Assembly: GCA_947039395.1 (NCBI GenBank) | Contig: CAMQYS010000005.1 | Location: 32,573 to 96,572, forward strand | DNA length: 64,000 nt | DNA from: an uncultured Deferribacteraceae bacterium | GTDB taxonomy: Bacteria > Chrysiogenota > Deferribacteres > Deferribacterales > Mucispirillaceae | Direction: 5' to 3' | In this document: piece by piece, positions 1-10,367 of the stretch | How the letters are laid out: every line of letters starts with the position of its first letter | Numbering within the stretch: the first letter of the stretch is position 1 | The notes under the pieces: model-generated | What the model saw: the letters and a program-made list of their open reading frames with translations, nothing else | Database searches by the model: none | What the model was told of the DNA's origin: nothing | Program-made: the position numbers and the translations under genes

Positions 1-2
1 AT

Positions 3-824
3 ATAGATATTATGCAAGGTTGTCCGTTTGATTGTTCGTACTGTATTCTGCAAGCATATCTTGATCATAATATGATTAAAGTATCAACAGATATTGACTC
101 TATCGTAGAACATATTAGATCGTTTCAAGGAAATATTAGGTTAGGATCAGGCGAGTTATCAGATAGTTTAGCGTTAGATAATATTATTCCATTTACAAAA
201 ATTATTGTTCCAGTAGTTAACGAACTAGATAATATTCAGTTTGAGTTTAAAACTAAGTCGTCTAATATCTCTAATCTATTAAATTTAAATCCTAAAAACA
301 TCATTGTATCGTTTTCATTAAATCCAGAGAGTATCGTATCTAAGTATGAATCAAAAACAGCATCTGTTGAGAGCAGAATTAATGCAGCCGTTGAATTATC
401 AAAGTACGGATATAAGATTGGATTTCATTTTGATCCAGTTATTTATGTAGATAATTATAAAGAGTTATATACAGAGTTAATAGGTATTTTAACATCTAAA
501 ATTAGTGAGGAAAGTATAGAGTTTATATCAATCTCAACCTTTAGAGCACCATCAGCATTACTAGATGCAATTAAACTTAGAGATAAATATACAGATCTTT
601 TAAATTCTGATATGATAAAATCTCCTGATGGTAAATACCGTTACTATAAATCTCTACGTGTTGATATGTTAAGAACTGTTTATGATAGCCTTAGATTAGA
701 GTGGAAAGATGTTTTCATATATTTTTGTATGGAACATAATACAGTTTGGGAGTCGGTAATAGGATACGATCCAGGAGATAGAGACAAATTCGAGTTACTT
801 TTCAATAACTCTTTTTTAGCTTGA
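3..824 (+). CDS. Radical SAM protein, spore photoproduct lyase-like (5' truncated by window edge)
   Basis: The frame is open to the left edge, so the start lies outside the window; the ATG at 12 is probably internal. Near the visible start there is a CxxxCxxC cluster (GCPFDCSYCILQ), the radical SAM motif that holds a 4Fe-4S cluster and cleaves S-adenosylmethionine. The wording around it and the downstream sequence resemble the spore photoproduct lyase (SplB) family, which repairs thymine lesions in spore formers but also occurs as uncharacterised relatives in non-spore-formers. The stop lies 33 nt before smc on the same strand, so co-transcription is possible. Radical SAM assignment is firm; the DNA-repair role is inference. 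Confidence 0.75.
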   Translation: MDIMQGCPFDCSYCILQAYLDHNMIKVSTDIDSIVEHIRSFQGNIRLGSGELSDSLALDNIIPFTKIIVPVVNELDNIQFEFKTKSSNISNLLNLNPKNIIVSFSLNPESIVSKYESKTASVESRINAAVELSKYGYKIGFHFDPVIYVDNYKELYTELIGILTSKISEESIEFISISTFRAPSALLDAIKLRDKYTDLLNSDMIKSPDGKYRYYKSLRVDMLRTVYDSLRLEWKDVFIYFCMEHNTVWESVIGYDPGDRDKFELLFNNSFLA

Positions 825-857
825 TATTTTTGTCAAAATAGATGAGAATATGAGGCT

Positions 858-3800
858 ATGAAATTCAAAAGACTATCCTTACACGGGTTCAAATCATTTG
901 TTGATAAAACAGCATTAGACTTTCCAGATGGTATTACTGCTATTGTTGGTCCAAACGGATCGGGAAAGAGTAATATTATGGATGCAGTGCGATGGGTTTT
1001 TGGCGAGCAATCGGCAAAAGAGCTTCGTGGTGCTGATATGGATGATGTTGTATTTAACGGATCAGCTAAGCGTAAACCTGCTGGTTTTGCAGAGGTATCA
1101 TTAACATTATCTGATATAGATGACTCTATCGCTTCAAAATACGGCACATTTTCAGATATAACAATAACAAGAAAATTTTATCGTTCAGGTGAGCGAGAGT
1201 ATTATATAAATAATCGTAAATGTCGTCTAAAAGATATTAAAGAGATATTTATGGATACAGGACTAGGCGCAAGAAGTATATCTATCATCGAGCAAGGCAA
1301 GGTTGATAAGATAATAAACTCATCTCCTGAAGAGCTTAGATTTTTTCTTGAAGAGACTGCAGGTGTCACTAAATTTAAAGATAAGAAGAAAGATGCAGAG
1401 AAAAACTTAGCTAATACAAGAGAGAATTTAGATAGAATTAATGATATAGTAACTGGTGTGTTTGAGAGAATGGAACAGCTTTCATCTCAAGTTGAAAAAT
1501 TAAAACAATCTGAAGATATGCAAAACCGTAAACGTGCATTAGAGAAACAGTTTTTATCTGTTACATATTCAAATAAAATTTCTGAAGAGATAAATCTCCT
1601 CAAAGGTATAGAAGAGAAAAAGTTAGGGTTAGCATCTGCTATTAAACTACATAATGAGTCTATCAATAACATAGCAAGAGTTAATAGTAACTACTCTTTA
1701 ATAGAGGAAGAGACTAAAGCTATTCAAGATAATAGACTTTATGCAACAACATCTAAAGTTAAAGCAGATGCGGAGATACAGAGTTTAAAAGAGAAGATAC
1801 ATAATGTTGCTGATGTAAAATTTAATATAAGTCAGGATATAAGTGCAGAAGAAAGTAAACTGAATAATTTCTTGGTAGATAAAAGTCGTTTAAATAAAGA
1901 GATAGATGATATAGCATCATCAAAAGATGGCATAGATGATAAGGTTGCTATTATTGAAGAAGTTATATCTGATGTAAAACTATCTAAAAGAACTATAGAT
2001 GAAGATGTTTCTGCAGTTGATATTAAATTTAACGCTATCAGAGCAAGATTAGTTGAAAAGAGAGAAGATAAAGTTCGTAAAGATGCAGATCTTTCAAACT
2101 ATAAAAGTAATCTTGAAAGGTTAGAGAATGAAAAATCATCACTTTTTTCTAACATAGATATTTTAATAAGTAGCATAGGTACTTTAGAGAAAGATATTGA
2201 AACGACTTCATTAAAATTAAAGAATGTAGAGATTTCTTTATCTGATAAACGTGAAGAGTATAATAAGTTAAAAGGTGAAGTTGATTTTTATCGTATTAAG
2301 CAGTCAGAACTTTCAGGTGAGCTGAAAAATATTAAACTTAACCTTGATTTTTTAGAACAAGAAATTCTCTCTTTCACATTAGGATCAGGCGATGATAGTA
2401 AACCTTTAAAAGCTTATAAATCTAAACTTCTTATAGATGAATTAGAAAATCTATCAGCTAATACTACATTTGATTTATCGGATATTATTCTGTTTGAAGA
2501 TAGTGATTATAATGAGATAATAAATACTGTAAAAGCATTAAGGTTTTCTATGCGTTTTACGTTCAGATCAGAACTAGAATCTATTAAGAAATTGATTGCA
2601 AGTCATGAGTATAAGTCGGTCGATGATAATATCTACTATATTAATAACACTTATAAGAAGATCGGTGAAGATGATAAAGGTGGCAAGATCATCAAGATAA
2701 AAGAGAAGATGTTAAAAGATACAGAACAGATGTCTATTATCAATGAAGAGCTTGAACAATCTAGTAATGTGTTAAATGAGATGTTAGGTAAAGTGTCTTC
2801 TATGGAGAGCGAGATATCTGCTTTAGATGAAGAGCTTCGACTTGAAAGAGATTTTTATACTAAATATGTGACTGAAATCGAGAATGTTAAAGTTGATCTA
2901 ATAGGCAGAAGAGAGAGAGTTGTTTTAATTGATAAAGAGTTAGATAGTTCGATTAAAACTGTTTCATCTGTTGAAGATGATGTTATTGTTTTAACCGACA
3001 TAATTACTACTCTTGAAGATGATATATCTGAAGTTGAAGAAGAGAGAACAAGTTTACTAGATAAGCAACAGTTTATAATACGAGATCTTGAAAATAGACG
3101 TGAAGAGTATAATACGATTAAACGTGAACAGAGTATTATTGATGAACGTGTAAACTCTATTAACCGAGAATTAACAACTATTGAATCATTGCTCACAGAA
3201 TCAAGCAATACGATAAAAAACTTAAAAGGTAGATTGCTATCTTTAACAGATGTTGATGAGATATCTTGGAAAGAAGAGTTAGAGAATTTGTTAGAGTCTG
3301 TTAAACAGCTGGAAATAAATGTGTTATCAACTGAAGAAGATCTTAAAAAATCTCAAGATACATTAAATAATCTTAAAGTTGAGATGGAAAATTTAAGAAG
3401 AGAGATATCAGAGCGTAATAAAGTTGTTAGAGATAAAGAGCTTGAAATTACTCAATCAGAGATAGCTTTAGCCTCTACTAAGACTTATGTTGAAACGATC
3501 TCTCAACAATATTTAGAGAAATTTGGTGCTGATATTAATGATGAATATAGAGAGTATTTAGCAGGCGATTTTGACTCAACAAGAACAAGAAGTGAGATAT
3601 CTAAATTAGAGTCAGATATAGATAAACTAGGTCCATTAAATCTAAATGCTGTAAATGATTATAATGAAACAGATGAGAAATATAAATTTTTAACAACACA
3701 GCGTGATGATCTTGAGAGTTCAATATCTGATATAAATATGTTTATAAATGAGACAGATCAAACAACATCATTGATATTTGAGAAAACTTTTGCATCAGTT

Positions 3801-4235
3801 AGAGATAATTTTACTTACGTTTTCAAAACTCTTTTTGGTAATGGTGAGTCTGAGTTAAGATTAACTGATCCAGATAATATTCTAACATCTGGTATAGAGA
3901 TTTATGTACAACCTCCGGGTAAGAAATTGCAACATATGGGATTGCTATCAGGTGGAGAGAAAGCACTTGTAGCGATGACTCTTCTGTTCGCATTGTTTTT
4001 ACAAAAACCTACACCATTCTGTTTTCTAGATGAGGTTGATGCTCCTCTTGATGATGCCAATGTTGAAAGATATACTGATGTTGTAAGAACATTAAGTGAT
4101 AAAACACAATTTATTTTAATAACACATAACCATAATACTATGGCTGTTGCTGATTCATTATACGGAGTGAAGATGCAGGAGTCTGGTGTATCATCTATTC
4201 TATCTGTTAAGCTTGATCATTCTGAAAATATATAA
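858..4235 (+). CDS. smc: Chromosome segregation ATPase SMC
   Basis: This is a full-length condensin-type SMC of 1125 aa, which with ScpA/ScpB compacts and segregates the chromosome. The N-terminal Walker A motif GPNGSGKSN is at residues 31-39. The C-terminal ABC signature LSGGEKALVAMTLLFAL and the Walker B FCFLDEVDAPLDDANV lie near residues 1030-1075. Between them are two long charged heptad-rich coiled coils flanking a hinge near residues 500-640. The length is slightly below the roughly 1180 aa usual for the family. rmuC starts 13 nt downstream, so the two are probably one transcript. No scpA or scpB is visible in the window. Confidence 0.97.
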   Translation: MKFKRLSLHGFKSFVDKTALDFPDGITAIVGPNGSGKSNIMDAVRWVFGEQSAKELRGADMDDVVFNGSAKRKPAGFAEVSLTLSDIDDSIASKYGTFSDITITRKFYRSGEREYYINNRKCRLKDIKEIFMDTGLGARSISIIEQGKVDKIINSSPEELRFFLEETAGVTKFKDKKKDAEKNLANTRENLDRINDIVTGVFERMEQLSSQVEKLKQSEDMQNRKRALEKQFLSVTYSNKISEEINLLKGIEEKKLGLASAIKLHNESINNIARVNSNYSLIEEETKAIQDNRLYATTSKVKADAEIQSLKEKIHNVADVKFNISQDISAEESKLNNFLVDKSRLNKEIDDIASSKDGIDDKVAIIEEVISDVKLSKRTIDEDVSAVDIKFNAIRARLVEKREDKVRKDADLSNYKSNLERLENEKSSLFSNIDILISSIGTLEKDIETTSLKLKNVEISLSDKREEYNKLKGEVDFYRIKQSELSGELKNIKLNLDFLEQEILSFTLGSGDDSKPLKAYKSKLLIDELENLSANTTFDLSDIILFEDSDYNEIINTVKALRFSMRFTFRSELESIKKLIASHEYKSVDDNIYYINNTYKKIGEDDKGGKIIKIKEKMLKDTEQMSIINEELEQSSNVLNEMLGKVSSMESEISALDEELRLERDFYTKYVTEIENVKVDLIGRRERVVLIDKELDSSIKTVSSVEDDVIVLTDIITTLEDDISEVEEERTSLLDKQQFIIRDLENRREEYNTIKREQSIIDERVNSINRELTTIESLLTESSNTIKNLKGRLLSLTDVDEISWKEELENLLESVKQLEINVLSTEEDLKKSQDTLNNLKVEMENLRREISERNKVVRDKELEITQSEIALASTKTYVETISQQYLEKFGADINDEYREYLAGDFDSTRTRSEISKLESDIDKLGPLNLNAVNDYNETDEKYKFLTTQRDDLESSISDINMFINETDQTTSLIFEKTFASVRDNFTYVFKTLFGNGESELRLTDPDNILTSGIEIYVQPPGKKLQHMGLLSGGEKALVAMTLLFALFLQKPTPFCFLDEVDAPLDDANVERYTDVVRTLSDKTQFILITHNHNTMAVADSLYGVKMQESGVSSILSVKLDHSENI

Positions 4236-4248
4236 GTAGGCTATCATC

Positions 4249-5328
4249 ATGTTAAATTCAATACTATTTTTTATTATAGGTCTACTTGTTGGCATAGGTA
4301 TTACATACTTTATCGCTGGAAGAATTTTCTCAAAAACAAAAACGCCTAATCTTTCTGAACATATCGATCTGATTATTAAAATTGCAAATGAAAAACTATC
4401 ATCAGAGAGAGAGTTGACATCGAAAGATTTAGAGAGCAAAAAAGAGTTAATAGATGATAAGTTACTTCATTTAGATAAAGAACTAAAGGGTATGACAACA
4501 CTTGTTAGAGAGCTTGAACAACGTAGAACTGTACAGTTTGCCGAGCTTAGAACGATTGTAAATAGTAGTAGTGATGAAACGAAGCGATTAATAGATATAA
4601 CAAATAAGTTGAATAACACGCTCTCATCTAAACAAGCTAGAGGCTCATGGGCAGAGAGAATGGCATTTGATATTTTATCGTATGCAGGTATGGTAGAGGG
4701 TGTTAACTATACAAGACAAGAACAACAATCAACAGGTAATAAACCAGATTTTACATTTTTTTTACCGAATGGATATAAACTTAATATGGATGTGAAATTT
4801 CCATTAGAAAATTATGAGAGATATAATAGTGCAGCCGATGCAGATAAAAATAGATATAAAACAGAGTTTGTAGCTAGTATTAAAAAACATTTAAAAGATA
4901 TCACAAGTAGAGAGTATATAAATGTTGAGGATAATACAGTAGATTCTGTACTTATGTTTATCCCTAATGAGCGCATTTATACAGCAATTTTTGAAGTAGA
5001 TGCGTCTATATTAAATTTAGCGATTGAGAGTAGAATACTTATCTGTTCGCCAGTTTCTATTATTTCAGTTCTATCAATTATTCGCCAAGCTGCAGATAAT
5101 TTTATATTAGAGCAGAAAGCTAAAGAATTATTAGTAGCTATGGGTGGTTTTAGAAAACAGTGGCAAAACTATCTTGAGAGTTTTGATATGTTAGGAAATG
5201 CAATTGATAAAGTTTCAGATCAGTATACTAAATTAAAGACTACAAGAAGTAATCAGTTAGATAAATCGGTAAAGCGATTAGATGAGTTAAGAGAGAGATC
5301 TATAATAGATATTTATTCCACTGATTAG
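4249..5328 (+). CDS. rmuC: DNA recombination protein RmuC
   Basis: The 359-aa protein begins with a membrane segment (about residues 2-22, ILFFIIGLLVGIGITYFI), followed by a coiled coil (about 45-125) and the RmuC nuclease-like domain with GSWAERMAFDILSYAGM, PDFTFFLPNG and LNMDVKFPLENYERY. The DVKFP region contains the acidic and Lys residues typical of restriction-endonuclease-fold nucleases. RmuC limits inversion and rearrangement between short inverted repeats in E. coli; the enzymology is poorly known. It is shorter than E. coli RmuC (about 475 aa), mainly in the coiled coil. It follows smc by 13 nt. Its stop faces a minus-strand gene 90 nt away. Confidence 0.93.
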   Translation: MLNSILFFIIGLLVGIGITYFIAGRIFSKTKTPNLSEHIDLIIKIANEKLSSERELTSKDLESKKELIDDKLLHLDKELKGMTTLVRELEQRRTVQFAELRTIVNSSSDETKRLIDITNKLNNTLSSKQARGSWAERMAFDILSYAGMVEGVNYTRQEQQSTGNKPDFTFFLPNGYKLNMDVKFPLENYERYNSAADADKNRYKTEFVASIKKHLKDITSREYINVEDNTVDSVLMFIPNERIYTAIFEVDASILNLAIESRILICSPVSIISVLSIIRQAADNFILEQKAKELLVAMGGFRKQWQNYLESFDMLGNAIDKVSDQYTKLKTTRSNQLDKSVKRLDELRERSIIDIYSTD

Positions 5329-5418
5329 AATTTAGCTTTAATGTTTATCTTTCAAAGACTTGTTTATAGGTAATACTCTATACTCTCATTCAATACAAAT
5401 CAATTAAATTACTATTAA

Positions 5419-6021
5419 TTAGAACCAAAATCCTGCGGTAATAGATCCAGAATATATAGGTATAAAAGCAATTAGATCATATTCTATATTAAATCTAAAT
5501 ACAACGGCTATTGTATGTTTAAGGTATAATGTTACTCCAGTGGTAATAATATATGTACCACTATCGAAGTATTGAGAGGTATTAAAATCGTTAGATAGAA
5601 TAGAATAGTATGAACCACCAGTAAGTATAAATGGAGCGACTTTAATATTATTAGATGTATAGGCGTCAATATCAATACCTAACAGTACAGTTGGCTTGAA
5701 AACACTGAATGAGTAATTAGATGGCAAGCAGTAATCTATGCCTATAGAAAGAGCGAAACTTACATTTTGTTTTTTAGGTGGGAGAGTATTTATAGATTGA
5801 AAATAATCTACAACCATGCAATTTAAATGCGTAACATCATCATAAGTACTAAGCAGCGAAGTAGCTTTATATCCAACAGTCAAAGAACCTAAAGGTGTCC
5901 CTATATTTTCTTGTTTATAAGTAAGAAACTCATTAAAGTCTACTTCGTCAGCTTTTAATTTTAAGATAGGTGTAAATAGCATTATTGTAAGTGCTATTAC
6001 TAAAACTATTTTCACGTTCAT
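5419..6021 (-). CDS. Putative outer-membrane beta-barrel protein (paralogue 1 of 3)
   Basis: This 200-aa protein has an N-terminal signal peptide (hydrophobic residues 4-19, likely cleavage after LKLKA). The rest alternates hydrophobic and polar residues and ends in GFWF; a C-terminal aromatic residue is the usual recognition mark for the barrel assembly machine. It shares layout with the next two genes: signal peptide, an internal Cys pair, a short glycine-rich beta region and a terminal Phe. It is last of three tandem minus-strand genes, with 25 nt to the next one upstream. The specific function is unknown. Outer-membrane location is inferred from the signal peptide and C-terminus. Confidence 0.7.
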   Translation of the reverse strand: MNVKIVLVIALTIMLFTPILKLKADEVDFNEFLTYKQENIGTPLGSLTVGYKATSLLSTYDDVTHLNCMVVDYFQSINTLPPKKQNVSFALSIGIDYCLPSNYSFSVFKPTVLLGIDIDAYTSNNIKVAPFILTGGSYYSILSNDFNTSQYFDSGTYIITTGVTLYLKHTIAVVFRFNIEYDLIAFIPIYSGSITAGFWF

Positions 6022-6046
6022 AATTTTTCAATAATTTTCTTGTTGA

Positions 6047-6580
6047 TTAGAACACAAAACCAATTTTAGAACCAAGTGATGCATCAAACTCACCGTATGA
6101 TGCATTGTGATTAGACTCTAAAATAGAGTATGCAATATTTGCTTCAAGAGATAAAACGATAAATTTTATATTTATTTTTATTCCACCTTTCATTATAAAC
6201 CCAGGCCCGTGATAATATTCAGGGCTAAATTTAGCTTCAAGGTATGAATAAAGAATACCACCACCGATAAAAGGTTTAAACCCGATAATACTTGTGCTAT
6301 CAACCTTACTTTGTAATAGTGCCACCAACTCTAATTTATGTTTATCAAAACTTAATCCAGAACAATATTGGTATCCACCAACAAGTGTTATAAGAGGTAT
6401 TTTACCACCAACTTCAATATCATAACAATCTGAACTATCATTAAATGCAGTACTTAAAGAAGTACCTTTCTCATACCCACCTAATATAAATACCCCTGAT
6501 CCAGCTTGAGCTGTTGTTGTTGTAAGTATGAAGAAAATTCCTAAAAAAAGTATTGTAAGAATGTTGTTTTTGAACGTCAT
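6047..6580 (-). CDS. Putative outer-membrane beta-barrel protein (paralogue 2 of 3)
   Basis: The 177-aa product has a clear signal peptide (ILTILFLGIFFILTTTTAQA, cleavage before GSG) and a barrel-like remainder ending in GSKIGFVF, with terminal Phe. The segment GGYQYCSGLSFDKHKLELVALLQSK parallels AGYSNCNGSVSSAHKAKIQLLLQRK in the neighbour at 6687, showing common descent; a matching Cys stands earlier (SSDCYDI). At this size an 8-strand barrel of the OmpA/OmpX fold type is plausible. It sits 25 nt upstream of the gene at 5419 and is probably co-transcribed with it. Function not recognised. Confidence 0.72.
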   Translation of the reverse strand: MTFKNNILTILFLGIFFILTTTTAQAGSGVFILGGYEKGTSLSTAFNDSSDCYDIEVGGKIPLITLVGGYQYCSGLSFDKHKLELVALLQSKVDSTSIIGFKPFIGGGILYSYLEAKFSPEYYHGPGFIMKGGIKINIKFIVLSLEANIAYSILESNHNASYGEFDASLGSKIGFVF

Positions 6581-6686
6581 AAATTTATTCCCCTTATAAA
6601 ATAATAATAATAACTAATAATCGTAAAAATAACAATAAACATTATAATATTTATTATATATGATTATATGTGTAGTAAGCAAGTGA

Positions 6687-7334
6687 TTAAAATAGTACAC
6701 CTATTTTGATTAACGCAGAGGTTATCAGCGCATGAGTAGGGCTATAAGACTCTCTAAAAAATAGTGTATAAGTAAAATCAATTTCTGCTGATATCAGAAA
6801 AGAGTAGATATTATATCTTATACCGATTGAAGCGTTTGTACCAACAGCGTTATATACCTCTGTTTTACTGTTTTTAAGTTTTAGAGATTGGTATTTAATT
6901 CCAGCAGTTATGTAAGGTGTTAGTCCGAATTTATTTTTATCTATTTTACGTTGCAATAGAAGTTGTATTTTTGCTTTATGAGCAGAAGATACAGAACCGT
7001 TACAGTTACTATATCCTGCTGTTATTCCAAAAACTTTATATATTACTTTTCCGACATCTATATTGCCACATAGCAGTAATGTTGTAGCATCTAGATCGAA
7101 AGGTCCATTTGTGATAAATAGATCTGTTGCAAACCCAATATTCAGAAATAATGAAGATAAATCAGATGAATTATCTATTGGAGAGTTTATTGTGATAGTG
7201 TTATTTGTAATAGAGTTATCTATCGTAGCAATATCTGTTGTAGAATTATCTACTATATCTGCATAAGAGAGTTTTATCGGTTGTGCTATTACTAGAATAA
7301 ATAGTATTACAAGCTTAAAGTGTAGATGCTTCAT
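6687..7334 (-). CDS. Putative outer-membrane beta-barrel protein with Asn/Thr-rich N-terminus (paralogue 3 of 3)
   Basis: The 215-aa protein carries a signal peptide (LVILFILVIAQPIKLSYA) followed by a roughly 35-residue low-complexity segment rich in Asp, Asn, Ser, Thr and Ile made of short imperfect repeats (DNSTTD, DNSITN, DNSS). A barrel-like domain then ends in LIKIGVLF. Its Cys-containing segment GYSNCNGS matches the paralogue at 6047. The low-complexity stretch is absent from the two siblings and may be a surface-exposed or linker region. It is first in the minus-strand trio and is 107 nt upstream of the next. Function unknown. Confidence 0.7.
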   Translation of the reverse strand: MKHLHFKLVILFILVIAQPIKLSYADIVDNSTTDIATIDNSITNNTITINSPIDNSSDLSSLFLNIGFATDLFITNGPFDLDATTLLLCGNIDVGKVIYKVFGITAGYSNCNGSVSSAHKAKIQLLLQRKIDKNKFGLTPYITAGIKYQSLKLKNSKTEVYNAVGTNASIGIRYNIYSFLISAEIDFTYTLFFRESYSPTHALITSALIKIGVLF

Positions 7335-7555
7335 GATATATTGAACGCCTTTATTATATAGTTAAATTAGTTACTGATACTATATTATAAATAAAGGAAT
7401 TGGTATATATTTTTCGTATAGTGATTAAAATATTTATATTACTATTAATAATTGATAGGTAATAGTTAGTAGTTGATAACGAATAGTTAATAAGTTTTAA
7501 TAATAAGTTATATTCTCTACTATAGTTTTATTACAATTTAAGTTATATTTTTAGC

Positions 7556-7583
7556 TTGCAATTTTAAAAAAAAGATGTTATTT
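7556..7583 (+). promoter_or_regulatory. Possible sigma-70 promoter of groESL
   Basis: TTGCAA at 7556-7561 is followed after 16 nt by TTATTT at 7578-7583, directly abutting the CIRCE operator. The -35 is good and the -10 is weak. The placement, with CIRCE just downstream of the -10, is what HrcA repression by blocking initiation would need. The call rests mostly on position. Confidence 0.4.
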
Positions 7584-7610
7584 TTAGCACTCTCTATACA
7601 TGAGTGCTAA
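7584..7610 (+). promoter_or_regulatory. CIRCE element (HrcA operator) upstream of groES
   Basis: TTAGCACTC, 9 nt, then GAGTGCTAA: an exact match to the CIRCE consensus inverted repeat with the canonical spacer. It is 104 nt upstream of the groES start. CIRCE is bound by the repressor HrcA, whose activity depends on GroEL, so groESL is expected to be heat-inducible and self-limiting. hrcA itself is not in the window. Confidence 0.97.
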
Positions 7611-7714
7611 AAGCATATTGAGTTTGTTTCTATATTTATTTAAGTAAATCTTGAGATTAATAGTAATTTTGTTTTATGTACTTATATCATAAATATTTTT
7701 ATTTGGAGGATTTT

Positions 7715-8014
7715 ATGTCAAAGAAGATTTCTATCAAGCCATTACAAGATAGAGTAATTGTTAAAAGGTTTGAAGTGGAAGAGAAGACTGCATCAGGTAT
7801 TATTATTCCTGACACAGCAAAAGAGAAACCACAAGAGGGTTTAGTAGTGGCTGCAGGTCCAGGCAAATGTTTAGACAGTGGCACTATAGTTAATCTGACA
7901 GTTAAAGTTGGAGACAAAGTAGTTTTTGGAAAGTATTCTGGATCAGAGATAAAAATTGATGGCGAAGAGTATGTTATTATGCGTGAAGATGATATTATGG
8001 GTATATTAGTTTAA
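7715..8014 (+). CDS. groES: Co-chaperonin GroES
   Basis: The 99-aa product [18 protein letters not shown] starts at 7715, preceded by a strong TTGGAGGA ribosome site; a frame-open ATG 13 codons upstream lacks one and is not used. It shows the GroES fold landmarks: the mobile-loop region [18 protein letters not shown], the glycine-rich [11 protein letters not shown], and the C-terminal [10 protein letters not shown]. GroES caps the GroEL ring in the cytoplasm. It is the first gene of the CIRCE-controlled groESL operon, with groEL 66 nt downstream. Confidence 0.97.
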   Translation: MSKKISIKPLQDRVIVKRFEVEEKTASGIIIPDTAKEKPQEGLVVAAGPGKCLDSGTIVNLTVKVGDKVVFGKYSGSEIKIDGEEYVIMREDDIMGILV

Positions 8015-8077
8015 TATATTTACATATTTAAGAGTTAAGCAATTTATATATTAAGATGAATTTAAGGAGTCGAATAG

Positions 8078-9715
<1,638 letters not shown>

Positions 9716-9759
9716 TTCCTTCTCCTGTATGTTTTAATATGAATTAATTTTTTATATAT

Positions 9760-9807
9760 AGCTTGCTTTATTTTCACTTTTACGGTGAGAGTACGGCAAG
9801 CTTTTTT
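9760..9807 (+). terminator. Intrinsic terminator of groESL
   Basis: AGCTTGC at 9760-9766 pairs with GCAAGCT at 9796-9802. An inner stem (TTTTCAC with GTGAGAG, using G-U pairs) extends the hairpin, and a run of T follows immediately to 9807. It lies 44 nt after the groEL stop. Confidence 0.85.
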
Positions 9808-9944
9808 AATTTATATTTATATGATTTTTACTACTATTTTAGCGATACAATTTTTTGCTATTACTGTTACCTTAAAACTTTTCAAATTTATATTTATATA
9901 GTTCTCTCAATCAATATATTGACCATATTTTTTAAACTTTTATG

Positions 9945-9961
9945 TTGAGATCAATTCTCAA
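9945..9961. promoter_or_regulatory. Short inverted repeat, possible operator
   Basis: TTGAGA, 5 nt, TCTCAA, nested in a wider GTTGAG...CTCAAC repeat, in the AT-rich gap between groEL and the flagellin promoter. It resembles a dyad operator in form only, and its target and regulator are unknown. The rest of 9808-10120 shows nothing recognisable. Confidence 0.25.
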
Positions 9962-10123
9962 TCTATTTATAACTCAACTATAAATTAATTCTCATCAATT
10001 ATTTGAGGTATATTTGCATTATCTTAATATTAAATATAGTCCAGTAAATTTAGTAATATTATTACATTTATTTATTCAATATTTATATTTTAATGTATAA
10101 AGTTATTATAACTGTAAAATTAT

Positions 10124-10150
10124 TAAAGTTAGTGAGTAAGGTGCCGATAA
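10124..10150 (+). promoter_or_regulatory. Sigma-28 (FliA) promoter upstream of flagellin
   Basis: TAAAGTTA at 10124-10131, an 11-nt spacer, then GCCGATAA at 10143-10150. This matches the flagellar sigma-28 consensus (TAAAGTTT-N11-GCCGATAA) at all but one position. Transcription should begin near 10157, about 210 nt before the flagellin start, giving an unusually long leader. Confidence 0.93.
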
Positions 10151-10156
10151 GTGAGA

Positions 10157-10264
10157 AGTAAGAGTTGTTGAATACTTTATATAAGGAACAGATACTGAGT
10201 TAATCAGGTCAGTTCATAACGGAAGTACTCCGTTTATGATGTGGCCTGTTGTGGGCTTTTTTTG
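10157..10264 (+). ncRNA. Structured flagellin leader or small RNA ending in a hairpin and T-run
   Basis: Downstream of the sigma-28 promoter there is no ORF, but a strong two-part hairpin. CAGGTCA (10205-10211) pairs with TGGCCTG (10242-10248) with one G-U. CATAA plus CGGA (10215-10223) pairs with TCCG plus TTATG (10229-10238, one bulged T). GTGGGC and seven T residues (10257-10263) follow. The T-run stands 8 nt beyond the hairpin, and a weaker alternative stem (GCCT 10244-10247 with GGGC 10253-10256) abuts it directly. The region therefore either encodes a roughly 105-nt RNA or is an attenuator in the flagellin mRNA. No Rfam family is recognised by eye. Confidence 0.5.
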
Positions 10265-10367
10265 TGATCAAAATTATATAATTTACTTTAACAAAACTTA
10301 TTTTTATGTAGGGTTCATGGATGAACTTTAAAGAAAACAATTCTAATTTTACAAGGAGGTAGGTAAG

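Noticed and set aside
9763..9948. 61-codon open frame after groEL
   Set aside because: It begins inside the groEL terminator, has no ribosome site, and is almost all Phe/Tyr/Leu from AT-rich sequence.
10201..10260. Resemblance to bacterial SRP RNA (CAGGTCAG followed by CGGAAG)
   Set aside because: The partner sequence AAGCAGCC and the GGAA tetraloop are absent. The bases instead form a different hairpin, so the match is superficial.
10157..10264. Cyclic di-GMP (GEMM) or other known riboswitch in the flagellin leader
   Set aside because: None of the conserved core motifs can be found by eye; only a hairpin and T-run are present.
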